From: Ornatilinea sp.
Lineage (GTDB): Bacteria; Chloroflexota; Anaerolineae; Anaerolineales; Anaerolineaceae
Length of the DNA stretch: 43,756 nt
Direction of reading: 5' to 3'
Assembly (NCBI GenBank): GCA_018433975.1
Contig: JAHDQE010000045.1
Span: 1 to 43,756, forward strand
Numbering within the stretch: position 1 is the stretch's first letter; the number at the start of each line of letters is the position of its first letter. This document shows, piece after piece, positions 17,835 through 25,273 of this stretch. Below the pieces are notes generated by a model that saw only the letters and a program-made list of their open reading frames with translations, did not search any database and was not told where the DNA came from. The position numbers and the translations under genes were made by a program.

Positions 17835-18797
17835 TTGACAAACAACCCTGCTTCAGAAAAAAAATTCCTGGTTGACGAGATTGCACAAGATGACTTTGTC
17901 GTTGCCCTAAAAAAGGGCTTCTGGCGATCCGTACTGAACTGGTTTAATCAAGATAGAAATAAACTGCTGCCCTTTGATGAAGTACGGATGAGGCTTCCCC
18001 TACTCAGTGAACATTATATTGGGCTCAGAGAGATTCCTCTTAAAAATATCGTGGGCAGTGTAGGGCGTTATCAGGACTTTGACCGGGCCTTTCTGCCCCG
18101 GCAAACTTATACAAAAGGCCGGTGGATCAGTATTGATAAAGCTCATCTGCAGGATATCGTTTTGCCGCCGATTGAAGTATATAAATTGGGAGATCTGTAC
18201 TTTGTAAAAGACGGTAATCACCGGGTTTCAGTTGCGCGCGAGCGCGGACAGGCTTTTGTAGATGCGAATGTGATTGAAATGGATATGCCAATGAAGTTGG
18301 ACCCGGATATCCGTATTGATGAGCTGATCGAAAAACGGGAACAGATCGAGTTTTTCCAGAAAACACATTTGCTCCAGCATATTCCTGATGCCGAGATTGA
18401 ACTGACTGTCCCGGGTGGTTATCTGAAACTGGTTGAGCATATTGAGACCCACCGTTGGTTTATGGGAGAGCGCAGGAAAAGCGAAGTGACCTGGGAAGAC
18501 GCTGTGGTGGATTGGTACCATGAAGTTTATGATCCACTGGTCAAGGTAATTCAGAGCAATCAAACTCTGAAGGACTTCCCCGGACGCACTGAAGCGGATC
18601 TCTATTTATGGATTATTGAACACTTGTGGTATCTTCGCGAAGAATATCAGGAAGATATTGATCTGGAAAATGCGGCTGCGGACTTCGTGAAAAAATTTTC
18701 AAACCGTTCTCTGGCCTGGATATTGAGGTTGATGGGAAAAACAGCTGCCCAATTCAACAACACAATGAAAGAACCGGAGGACAAAAGCGATGAATGA
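17835..18797 (+). CDS. ParB/sulfiredoxin-fold domain protein
   Basis: A 320-residue protein. Residues about 70-150 match the ParB/Srx nuclease-like fold: IPLKNIVGSVGRYQDFDRAF at its start and VYKLGDLYFVKDGNHRVSVARERG as the hallmark loop. There is no ParB helix-turn-helix of the plasmid or chromosome partition type and no neighbouring parA, so I do not call it a partition protein. The remainder (150-320) is helical and charged, with several Trp/His-rich segments (HRWFMGERRK, YLWIIEHLWYLREEY), and is unknown to me. Start is TTG 17835, supported by AAAGGAGGAGG only a few bases upstream. It is the last gene of the run begun at 13448. Confidence 0.8.
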   Translation: MTNNPASEKKFLVDEIAQDDFVVALKKGFWRSVLNWFNQDRNKLLPFDEVRMRLPLLSEHYIGLREIPLKNIVGSVGRYQDFDRAFLPRQTYTKGRWISIDKAHLQDIVLPPIEVYKLGDLYFVKDGNHRVSVARERGQAFVDANVIEMDMPMKLDPDIRIDELIEKREQIEFFQKTHLLQHIPDAEIELTVPGGYLKLVEHIETHRWFMGERRKSEVTWEDAVVDWYHEVYDPLVKVIQSNQTLKDFPGRTEADLYLWIIEHLWYLREEYQEDIDLENAAADFVKKFSNRSLAWILRLMGKTAAQFNNTMKEPEDKSDE

Positions 18798-18827
18798 AAG
18801 ATGTGGAATGAGGGCATGCCGGCGTCA

Positions 18828-19076
18828 TTATTCACTTTCGTCCTCGGATTTTTGCTCATTCACACCAATCCATAGGTGATTTGGGAGCACCAACCGGTTG
18901 GTTTTTACCAGGATGCCGGTAGGGCTTTGTGGATCTTTGCCTGCCAGGGTGGGGTGTACAAAACAAAGGTTAGGCTTTGTGCCATATTTTTGCTGATAAT
19001 ACGCCGCAGCCTGACGGATCTTTGCGCTTAAATCGGTTTTGGGGTTGTTATCAAACCAGAGCATTCCCGTGTTCAT
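18828..19076 (-). CDS. Small conserved-looking protein under a two-operator promoter
   Basis: An 82-residue soluble protein of unknown function. Its start has a good ribosome binding site (GAGGTGAAAG directly before ATG 19076). The sequence is well mixed and looks like real protein: a helical stretch (AKIRQAAAYYQQKYGT), then LCFVHPTLAGKD, then a short strand-rich half (GILVKTNRLVLPNHLWIGV) and an acidic tail. It is transcribed leftward, convergent with the ParB-fold gene. Its promoter (19129-19157) is bracketed by two almost identical palindromes of the LexA-box type, so it may be repressed until DNA damage or another signal. The function itself cannot be assigned. Confidence 0.8.
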   Translation of the reverse strand: MNTGMLWFDNNPKTDLSAKIRQAAAYYQQKYGTKPNLCFVHPTLAGKDPQSPTGILVKTNRLVLPNHLWIGVNEQKSEDESE

Positions 19077-19108
19077 CTTTCACCTCACCGGATAGATTGT
19101 TGTTTTAT

Positions 19109-19122
19109 AGAATAAAAGTTCT
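19109..19122. promoter_or_regulatory. Operator-like palindrome, site 2
   Basis: Read leftward, this is AGAACTTTTATTCT, differing at one base from site 1. It covers the predicted transcription start of the 82-residue protein gene. Confidence 0.55.
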
Positions 19123-19128
19123 ATTAAT

Positions 19129-19157
19129 ATTTTACGACTGATTGTTGTAAAAGTCAA
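19129..19157 (-). promoter_or_regulatory. Promoter of the 82-residue protein gene
   Basis: Reading leftward: TTGACT (19157-19152), a 17-bp spacer and TAAAAT (19134-19129). Predicted start is near 19122, giving a leader of about 45 bases. Confidence 0.68.
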
Positions 19158-19170
19158 GAACTTTTGTTCT
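19157..19170. promoter_or_regulatory. Operator-like palindrome, site 1 (LexA-box form)
   Basis: AGAACTTTTGTTCT is a perfect palindrome around TTTT. Its core, GAAC-N4-GTTC, equals the LexA/SOS-box pattern of Gram-positive bacteria. It abuts the -35 hexamer of the leftward promoter. It is also about 40 bp upstream of a candidate rightward -10 for the YdcF-like gene. Confidence 0.6.
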
Positions 19171-19206
19171 GGGATATTTGGCTTGATAACTCCGATTGGC
19201 AAGAAG

Positions 19207-19215
19207 TGGTATGAT
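19207..19215 (+). promoter_or_regulatory. Candidate extended -10 upstream of the YdcF-like gene
   Basis: TGGTATGAT (TG, one base, TATGAT), 45 bases before the start codon at 19261. The -35 is weak. Confidence 0.4.
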
Positions 19216-19260
19216 CTATCCATCTCATATTTTCAAAAAAGATGTTTTGCAGGAGAAACA

Positions 19261-20055
19261 ATGTTTGTTTTTTTGTCTAAATTCCTTCCACTTTTTATTT
19301 ATCCTTTAGGTCTGTCCTGTTTGCTTTTAATTGGGGCCATGATCTGGAGAAAAAAAGAGCGCTTAGGTTTTGCTTTAATCTTGACTGCTTTTTTCGTACT
19401 GCTGGTTGCCAGCAACCGGTGGGTATCTTACAGTTTAGCGAAGTCATTGGAATGGCGTTATTTGCCGGAAGGTGAAATTCCGGCGTCTGAGGTTATTGTG
19501 CTGCTGGGAGGAGGCACGGATTCGGCACAATATCCCCGCCCCGGAGTGGAATTGAATGGAGCCGGCGATCGGGTTTTCTATGCGGGTTCGCTTTACAAAG
19601 AGGGAAAGGCACAAAAGATTTTGCTGAGCGGCGGAACGATTACCTGGTCAGGGTCCCGTACTTCCACCCCGGCAGAAGATATGGCACAAGTCCTTGAAGT
19701 GATGGACGTTCCCCAAGGGGCCCTTTGGCTGCAGTCCAAGTCACAAAACACTTATGAAGATGCGCTGTATTGTGCTGAGCTGCTGCGTGAAAAAGGGGTT
19801 AAAAAAGTGATTTTGGTCACTTCAGCCGTGCATATGCCTCGTGCTGTTAAATTGTTTGAACATCAAGGGATTGAGGTTATCCCCGCACCTACAGATTTTC
19901 GAGTTACCCAGGAAAGTTTGGACCAGTTGCGCCAACCCAATTTGACGGAATGGGTTGTTATGGCACTCCCCAATGTTTCTTATCTTTCGTTGACAACCAC
20001 TGTGTTGAAAGAATATATTGGTATGGCAGTTTACAGCCTTAGAGGCTGGATGTGA
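19261..20055 (+). CDS. YdcF/DUF218-family membrane protein
   Basis: A 264-residue protein with two N-terminal membrane helices (about 5-25 and 35-58). These are followed by a DUF218 domain with VIVLLGGGTDSA, the YAGSLYKEGKAQKILLSGG segment, EDMAQVLEVM and an HMPRAVKLFEHQGIEVIPAPTDF block. The architecture matches ElyC/YdcF-type envelope proteins, some of which affect wall precursor or lipid-carrier metabolism; the biochemical activity is not established. I chose ATG 19261 because CAGGAG lies just upstream and the first membrane helix starts at once. A longer frame from 19183 would add 26 residues without a ribosome binding site. It precedes frr-uppS-cdsA on the same strand, with a gap of about 155 bases. 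Confidence 0.87.
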   Translation: MFVFLSKFLPLFIYPLGLSCLLLIGAMIWRKKERLGFALILTAFFVLLVASNRWVSYSLAKSLEWRYLPEGEIPASEVIVLLGGGTDSAQYPRPGVELNGAGDRVFYAGSLYKEGKAQKILLSGGTITWSGSRTSTPAEDMAQVLEVMDVPQGALWLQSKSQNTYEDALYCAELLREKGVKKVILVTSAVHMPRAVKLFEHQGIEVIPAPTDFRVTQESLDQLRQPNLTEWVVMALPNVSYLSLTTTVLKEYIGMAVYSLRGWM

Positions 20056-20211
20056 GAGAGGAATGATTTAAGAATATGGCGGATTTCTATGATTTAAGGT
20101 ATCCTTAAATCTGCGGTAAGGTTCCTTGTATTTTATGAACACGGCTTTACAAAACTGAGGAATAGAGAGATTTTTCAACAAAACGCCTGTAAATTTGGCA
20201 AGGAGGTCGCT

Positions 20212-20769
20212 GTGATAAAGGACTTAATGAAAGAGGCCGAAGTAAGAATGACAGGAGCGGTCCAATCTCTTGAGGAAGATCTGGCCGGGATTCGAACAGG
20301 TCGTGCTTCACCGGCATTGGTGGAGCGTTTGCAAGTTGAGTATTATGGTGCGCCGACTCCTTTATTGCAGTTGGCAACCATTGGTGTTCCTGAGCCGCGG
20401 ATGTTGATGATTCGCCCATTTGATCCATCTACGATCAAATCCATTGAGCGTGCCATTCTGGCCTCGGACCTGGGATTGACCCCAGGCAATGACGGGAAAG
20501 TGATCCGCTTGATGCTGCCCCCATTGACAGAGGACCGGCGCCGGGACCTGGCGAAAGTGGTGCATAACCGAACCGAAGAAGGCCGGGTTGCCGTGAGAAA
20601 CGTCCGCAGGGATACGATCCGTGATTTACGGGATTTCGAACACGAGAAGTTGATTTCGGAAGATGATCTTAAGCGCGGTGAAGAAGAAATTCAAAAGCTG
20701 ACGGACCGGATAATTGAAACCATTGATGAAGTCGGGGACCGGAAGCAGAAAGAGATTATGGAGGTTTAG
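20212..20769 (+). CDS. frr: Ribosome recycling factor
   Basis: A 185-residue protein that, with EF-G, splits post-termination ribosomes. The whole chain matches the family: KEAEVRMTGAVQSLEEDLAGIRTGRASPALVERLQVEYYGAPTPL-type N terminus, the PFDPSTIKSIERAI hinge, RLMLPPLTEDRRRDLAK and a C-terminal three-helix bundle (long charged helices with VRNVRRD). The length is exactly typical. The start is GTG 20212, preceded by a strong AGGAGG. pyrH and tsf, often upstream, are absent here. uppS follows after 18 bases. Confidence 0.97.
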   Translation: MIKDLMKEAEVRMTGAVQSLEEDLAGIRTGRASPALVERLQVEYYGAPTPLLQLATIGVPEPRMLMIRPFDPSTIKSIERAILASDLGLTPGNDGKVIRLMLPPLTEDRRRDLAKVVHNRTEEGRVAVRNVRRDTIRDLRDFEHEKLISEDDLKRGEEEIQKLTDRIIETIDEVGDRKQKEIMEV

Positions 20770-20787
20770 TCTCTCCAACCCAAGCTA

Positions 20788-21525
20788 ATGAGTGATAAAT
20801 CACAATCGAGTGAATTTGAAAATATACCGGTCCATGTAGGAATAATCATGGATGGGAATGGGCGTTGGGCACAGGCAAGAGGCCTGCCGCGATTGGCAGG
20901 CCATCGCGCTGGAACCGAAAACCTGCGCCGAGTTATTACTGCCAGCGTAGAGTTTGGCATCCAGTATTTGACCATTTATGCTTTTTCCACAGAAAACTGG
21001 GGCAGGCCGCAAGATGAAGTGCAGGGACTGCTCCATATTGTGGCAGATGTAATTGATCGCGAACTGGATGAGCTCAACAGGCAGGGCGTGCAGCTGCGTC
21101 ATCTTGGCAGATTAGAAAAGTTGCCTAAAAATCTGCGTAAAAAAGTTCTTCACGCAATCGAAATAACAAAAAATAATGACCGGTTGATTTTGAATATTGC
21201 TTTTAATTATGGCGGACGGGATGAGATTATTTACGCGGTCCGGCGCATGATAGAGGATCAGGTCAAACCGGAAGAGGTCACCATCGAAAAAGTAAACCAA
21301 TATCTGTTCACGGCCGGTATTCCTGATCCGGACCTGATCATCCGCACTTCGGGTGAAATGCGTACCAGTAATTTCTTGATCTGGCAGGCGGCTTACTCCG
21401 AATGGTATATCACGCCCTGTTATTGGCCCGACTTTGATAAAGAGGAATATCGAAAAGCATTACAAGCTTACGAAAACCGCGACCGCCGTTTTGGTCGTTT
21501 ATCTTTTCAGCAGGAAGGGAATTAA
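20788..21525 (+). CDS. uppS: Isoprenyl transferase (undecaprenyl diphosphate synthase)
   Basis: A 245-residue cis-prenyltransferase that adds isopentenyl units to farnesyl diphosphate to make the undecaprenyl lipid carrier of wall synthesis. Signature blocks are intact: [13 protein letters not shown] with the catalytic D22, the GHRAG basic loop, [23 protein letters not shown] and the C-terminal [16 protein letters not shown] with its substrate-binding arginines. The length is normal. The ribosome binding site is weak, so translation may depend on coupling to frr. It sits in the common frr-uppS-cdsA order. Confidence 0.96.
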   Translation: MSDKSQSSEFENIPVHVGIIMDGNGRWAQARGLPRLAGHRAGTENLRRVITASVEFGIQYLTIYAFSTENWGRPQDEVQGLLHIVADVIDRELDELNRQGVQLRHLGRLEKLPKNLRKKVLHAIEITKNNDRLILNIAFNYGGRDEIIYAVRRMIEDQVKPEEVTIEKVNQYLFTAGIPDPDLIIRTSGEMRTSNFLIWQAAYSEWYITPCYWPDFDKEEYRKALQAYENRDRRFGRLSFQQEGN

Positions 21526-21532
21526 ATACTCG

Positions 21533-22342
21533 ATGCTGGCGAAACGCCTGCAGATTGTGATAATACTCATCCCAATTGTGGTGGGTTTGATTGCGGCCGG
21601 GGGATGGTGGTTTGCAGGAGCTGTTGCGCTGCTGATCGGCATTGCGGCCTGGGAATACTGGCGTATTTTTTCGGAAGGCGGATATGCACCCTCCCTGGTT
21701 GTTTTAGTAGCCGGGGCAATGCTTCTGGTATTAACGCGGAATCAATTTGGCTTCATTGGAAGCGATATTTTTCTGACGGTTTTTCTGTTGGTTGCGATGA
21801 TGTACCATGTTATCGCTTTTGAACATGGACAGAAACATGCCGCACATGATTTTGCGATCACTGTTGCCGGAATGGTTTATCTGGGCTGGTTGGCGGCTTA
21901 TTTTGTTTCTCTCAGGAACCTTCCCGATGGGTTCTGGTGGTTGATGACCGTCCTCCCCGCCAGTTGGTTGGCGGATACTGGGGCCTATCTGGTTGGAAGC
22001 CATTTCGGTAAGCATAAGTTTGCGCCTTTGATCAGCCCTAAAAAGACCTGGGAAGGATACCTGGGGGGCATATTGATCTCTACGGTGTCCATCCTGCTGC
22101 TTTCCCAATTATGGCATTTACGTACCCCGCTGATTACTCCTTTCAAGGGAGGCGTGCTTGCTTTTTGTATTGCAATCCTCTCCCCAATGGGAGATCTTGG
22201 AATCAGCTTGATTAAACGGCAGTTTGGGGTCAAGGACTCCGGTAAATTGATTCCTGGCCATGGTGGAGCTATGGACCGGCTGGATTCGCTGTTGTGGGCG
22301 GTTCCTATTGGTTATTATGTGATCTGGTTTTTCTTCTCCTGA
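21533..22342 (+). CDS. cdsA: Phosphatidate cytidylyltransferase
   Basis: A 269-residue integral membrane enzyme that makes CDP-diacylglycerol from phosphatidate and CTP, the branch point for phospholipid synthesis. The C-terminal CDS signature is complete from about residue 225 (SLIKRQFGVKDSGKLIPGHG followed by GAMDRLDS). There are about seven membrane helices. I chose ATG 21533, just past the uppS stop; the longer frame from 21434 would overlap uppS by about 90 bases. GGAAGGG lies somewhat far upstream (about 14 bases). It is the last gene before a strong terminator, so dxr and rseP, often next in other phyla, are not linked here. Confidence 0.95.
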   Translation: MLAKRLQIVIILIPIVVGLIAAGGWWFAGAVALLIGIAAWEYWRIFSEGGYAPSLVVLVAGAMLLVLTRNQFGFIGSDIFLTVFLLVAMMYHVIAFEHGQKHAAHDFAITVAGMVYLGWLAAYFVSLRNLPDGFWWLMTVLPASWLADTGAYLVGSHFGKHKFAPLISPKKTWEGYLGGILISTVSILLLSQLWHLRTPLITPFKGGVLAFCIAILSPMGDLGISLIKRQFGVKDSGKLIPGHGGAMDRLDSLLWAVPIGYYVIWFFFS

Positions 22343-22373
22343 TCATTTTTTAACCCTCTATGGATTAAATTGA

Positions 22374-22410
22374 ACCGGGTGCTGTGAATTCACAGCACCC
22401 GGTAATTTTT
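22374..22410 (+). terminator. Intrinsic terminator after cdsA
   Basis: A perfect 13-bp stem: ACCGGGTGCTGTG at 22374-22386 and its complement at 22391-22403. The loop is AATT, followed by AATTTTT. It separates cdsA from the convergent SIMPL-domain gene. Confidence 0.92.
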
Positions 22411-22439
22411 GGTCTACCAATAAGATTTTATTTTCAAAT

Positions 22440-23174
22440 CTACTTAATTTCGAATGACATATCGGCGTTCACGGTCAACGTTAATTGACCTGCAGAAATT
22501 GGAGTCTGTGATGCCAGACCGCTTCCCAGATATTTCCCTTCGTAAGTTGGAACGGGTGTGCCGCTGGAATAGACATTGATGTTGATCGGTTCGCCGAGTT
22601 CAACACCGGCAAGTTCAGCCAATTCTGAAGCTCTTGCTTTTGCGTCCTCAACTGCCAGGCGACGGGCCTCTTTTTCGGCCTCCACTTTGTTCGATACATC
22701 GAAAGTGATCCCATTAATATTGTTTGCGCCGGCCATAATTACTGCGTCCAGCAGCGTGCTGAGGTTCTGCAGGTCCCTGACGGTGACATAGACTGTGTTT
22801 TCAACGATATAAACGGTTGTCCCTTGATCGTCCGGGCCAATGGGTCCCTGCGGGCCGTAGATTTGTTGTGGATAGATGTTGAAAGCGCTGGTTTGAATAT
22901 CTTTCTCGTCAACGCCCAGGTTGGTCAGAGCCTGTGAGATTTTTTGAGCCTGTTCATTGTTTTGATTGAAGGCTTCTCCCACATCTTCCGATTGGCTGCG
23001 TACCCCGAGGTTAATATAAGCCAGGTCAGGAACCAGAGCAACTTCTCCAACTCCGGAGACGTTGATCTGTCTGGTGACGGTATTAGTGGCTCCGGTTGCA
23101 GCTTGAGGGGCGCAAGATGCAAGAGCTGCCAGTACCAGAACAGCGGATATGATTATGAAGAATTTGTTTTTCAT
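22440..23174 (-). CDS. SIMPL-domain (DUF541) lipoprotein
   Basis: A 244-residue secreted lipoprotein. The N terminus is a lipoprotein signal with lipobox L-A-S-C (C21) after a hydrophobic core. The mature part is a SIMPL/DUF541 domain: INVSGVGEVALVPDLAYINLGVRS at the start, YIVENTVYVTVRDLQNLSTLLDAVIMAGANNINGITF in the middle, and a KVEAEKEARRLAVEDAKARASELAELAGVELG helix. It ends with LTLTVNADMSFEI. Such proteins are periplasmic or surface-bound and poorly characterised. AAGGAG lies about 9 bases before ATG 23174. It is monocistronic and convergent with cdsA. Confidence 0.92.
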   Translation of the reverse strand: MKNKFFIIISAVLVLAALASCAPQAATGATNTVTRQINVSGVGEVALVPDLAYINLGVRSQSEDVGEAFNQNNEQAQKISQALTNLGVDEKDIQTSAFNIYPQQIYGPQGPIGPDDQGTTVYIVENTVYVTVRDLQNLSTLLDAVIMAGANNINGITFDVSNKVEAEKEARRLAVEDAKARASELAELAGVELGEPININVYSSGTPVPTYEGKYLGSGLASQTPISAGQLTLTVNADMSFEIK

Positions 23175-23295
23175 GAATTTGTGCTCCTTGTTATAAAGAT
23201 TATTTTTAAGAAGGTTGTGTTACTGTATTGTTGTAGACGTATCAATCTTGGAAAAGGTTCCCAATGATCCAAAATAAAGCCAAAGTTAAATCTTC

Positions 23296-23324
23296 TTGTC
23301 TTTATAAAGATAAAATGCTACAAT
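23296..23324 (+). promoter_or_regulatory. Promoter of the candidate small RNA
   Basis: TTGTCT at 23296-23301, a 17-bp spacer and TACAAT at 23319-23324, with an extra TG one base before the -10. No protein gene lies downstream on this strand before the terminator at 23390. Confidence 0.62.
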
Positions 23325-23327
23325 ATA

Positions 23328-23428
23328 GGTACTCGCCTGTCCGGTTGCCCCCCTCAACCGGCGGGCGGGTACCTTAATTAAAGCAATCAGCTCCGATGAC
23401 TGAATAAAAGTCATCGGAGCAGTTTTTT
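23328..23428 (+). ncRNA. Candidate free-standing small RNA with C-rich loop
   Basis: A compact unit of about 100 bases. A near-continuous 19-bp hairpin (GGTAC...GTACC, 23328-23373, one bulge and three G-U pairs) presents a 7-base apical loop CCCCCCT on the stem CCGGTTG/CAACCGG. A short linker leads to a perfect 12-bp terminator stem and six T residues. A promoter ends at 23324. It contains no ORF. The gene to the left diverges and the gene to the right is convergent, so neither needs this rightward promoter and terminator. A C-rich loop could pair with G-rich ribosome binding sites, as known for some small RNAs, but no target is shown. It does not resemble SRP RNA, 6S RNA or tmRNA. Confidence 0.6.
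23390..23428 (+). terminator. Intrinsic terminator of the candidate small RNA
   Basis: GCTCCGATGACT (23390-23401) and AGTCATCGGAGC (23409-23420) form a perfect 12-bp stem around GAATAAA. AG and six T residues follow (23423-23428). Read leftward it has no T-tract, so it acts on the rightward strand. Confidence 0.88.
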
Positions 23429-23432
23429 AATC

Positions 23433-24509
23433 CTACCTGTTAAATTTTATCACCAGGCTGCCAATCGGCTGCTCAATGGAGATGTCGATCTTATGTTCAG
23501 CGTCCGGATAATTTGCAGATGAAATTCGTCCTTCCTCACGAGAATATCCCTGGGGAACAACAATGTTGGTGATGCCGGTATCTAGCGTTACGTTTAAGCC
23601 GGTCTGTGGCGGTACGATAATGACCAATTGTCCAATGGTGACGCTGACGTCCAACCCGGAAAGATCCTGATCGGGAAGGGTCAGGGTCGTCTTTCCAAAA
23701 ACGGTTTCGCTTTTTAATGACTGAACATTGAGCGCCGTGAGGTCCAAGTCCTGTTCTCCTGCAATTAATGCGGTTTGCAGGTCGATATCGGTTTGTGAAT
23801 TCAACAGGATATCCCAGACAGGGTTTGCGGTAGGATAGAAGTAGTTCAGGTTGCCCTTGCTTTCTATCCGAAGCCGCCCTTTTGTTCCGGTGAGTGTGTA
23901 TTTAGAATCGATCTGTTCATTCTTTGGGCGTGAAACATCTCCTTCCAAAAGCAGGTCATTTTCGGCTCCTCCTGTAAGAGATAAATTACCCACAGAAGCT
24001 GTTATGGCAACCTCGGCTTCTTTGGCCTCCAGTAAAGGCTGGGAAAGGTTCTCTTGCTGTAAGATTGGCCTCAACCCACCGGGGGAGATGAAGGCGAACC
24101 ATACAACAGCACCGAGCAGGGCGATTCCTACCAGTACGCCCAAAATAGCGGATGTTGCCGATCGGCTGCCGATGATCAGATCCAGGCCAAAAGCGATCAA
24201 CAGAATTGGCCAGAACTGCAGCAGCATGAGCCAGGAGCCAATAACAACGACTCCCAGGTTGCTGAGAAGAAATATCGTTCCAACGCCAATCAGGATGATC
24301 GCTCCCACAAATCCATCCCGGCGATAAATCCCATCCAGTCCGGCAACGACCAACAGCAGCGGCCACAATTGAAGCAGCATTTGCCAGGGAGAGCTCTCGA
24401 CGACATTAGTCGTATTCAACAAAAGGAAGATGCCTGCCGCGATTAACAGCAACGGCCAGAATAGGCTGCCGCGCCGGTGTTTGTATTCTTGATTTGGCTT
24501 GTTTTCCAT
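23433..24509 (-). CDS. LiaF/DUF5668-like membrane protein with outer beta domain
   Basis: A 358-residue protein. The first 135 residues form several membrane helices built from repeated phrases of the form W-P-x3-x-x-G (LWPLLLVVAGLDGI, FWPILLIAFGLDLI), as in DUF5668/LiaF N-terminal regions. The rest (about 160-358) is an extracytoplasmic beta-rich domain with alternating strands (VGNLSLTGGAEND, LTALNVQSLKSETVFGKTTLTLP, IGQLVIIVPPQTGLNVTLDTG), like the LiaF C-terminal or toast-rack domain. LiaF-type proteins sense or restrain envelope-stress signalling. No two-component genes are adjacent. It is the last gene of a leftward four-gene set of related proteins. Confidence 0.82.
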   Translation of the reverse strand: MENKPNQEYKHRRGSLFWPLLLIAAGIFLLLNTTNVVESSPWQMLLQLWPLLLVVAGLDGIYRRDGFVGAIILIGVGTIFLLSNLGVVVIGSWLMLLQFWPILLIAFGLDLIIGSRSATSAILGVLVGIALLGAVVWFAFISPGGLRPILQQENLSQPLLEAKEAEVAITASVGNLSLTGGAENDLLLEGDVSRPKNEQIDSKYTLTGTKGRLRIESKGNLNYFYPTANPVWDILLNSQTDIDLQTALIAGEQDLDLTALNVQSLKSETVFGKTTLTLPDQDLSGLDVSVTIGQLVIIVPPQTGLNVTLDTGITNIVVPQGYSREEGRISSANYPDAEHKIDISIEQPIGSLVIKFNR

Positions 24510-24561
24510 AAAACGATCTACTCCTTACGAGATTAACTTTACAACGGATTTCTGGAGATGC

Positions 24562-25218
24562 TTACTTCTGTATAAGAGTTTTACCGACCATAAAAACGCC
24601 GACCGCAATCAATGCCACCGGCCAGAGATAATTGATGAGGTTCACTGCTGAAAGTTCCAACAGCAGTCCCATGAGGCCTAAAATGCCGGCCGGTATCCAT
24701 GCCCAGGACATTCTGTTCTCAGTTCGTGGTAGAACAGCAACCAGTGCGAACGTTCCCGCCAGTCCCAAGAAAAAGATTCCTCCAGTTTCGAGACCGGAAG
24801 TTGGCTCAAAGTCGGAGAGCAGCGCAATCACGGAGAGGGTCAGCATCACGCCTCCGGGGATGATTGCCAACGAGTTGCGTGGGGTGATCAAAAAAACCAG
24901 CCAGAAACTCAGGCTGATCCCGGCTAAGAAGAAGGCCCCGGCAATGAAATCTGCAAGACGGGGGAAGACGGTGCTCATGCCAATGGTCAGCCCCAATGTG
25001 AATAGAATTACTCCGGGGAAAGACGCCCACCAATTTTCTTGATGATTGGTGGCAAGCATGTAAAGGAAAAACCCACCGCCCATGCAAAATGCGACCCCAA
25101 TACCCAGAGAAAAGATGCTTGACTCGAATGGTATGATCCCCAAGGTCTGGAGCAGCACCAGGGTACCCAGCGCCAATAAGAATATTCCTAAAAATATCCG
25201 CCAATTCTTTTTTTCCAT
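24562..25218 (-). CDS. LiaI/DUF5668-like multi-pass membrane protein
   Basis: A 218-residue, almost entirely hydrophobic protein with about seven short helices. It carries the same YLWPVALIAVGVFMVGKTL motif at its C terminus that appears in its neighbours, and FLGIFLLALGTLVLLQTLGIIPF at its N terminus. It lacks the outer beta domain of the genes on either side. It is probably co-transcribed with them. The function is unknown beyond the family link to envelope-stress membrane sensors. Confidence 0.75.
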   Translation of the reverse strand: MEKKNWRIFLGIFLLALGTLVLLQTLGIIPFESSIFSLGIGVAFCMGGGFFLYMLATNHQENWWASFPGVILFTLGLTIGMSTVFPRLADFIAGAFFLAGISLSFWLVFLITPRNSLAIIPGGVMLTLSVIALLSDFEPTSGLETGGIFFLGLAGTFALVAVLPRTENRMSWAWIPAGILGLMGLLLELSAVNLINYLWPVALIAVGVFMVGKTLIQK

Positions 25219-25273
25219 TATGTTTCCTCAATTATGGCTTTTCTTTGTAAAGTAATTTGAAAAGCATGGTTGT

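Noticed and set aside
23328..23428. SRP RNA, 6S RNA or a riboswitch
   Set aside because: There is no GGUCAGG/GGAAGGAAGCAGCC core, no long 6S-type bubble, and no gene on the same strand after the terminator for a riboswitch to control.
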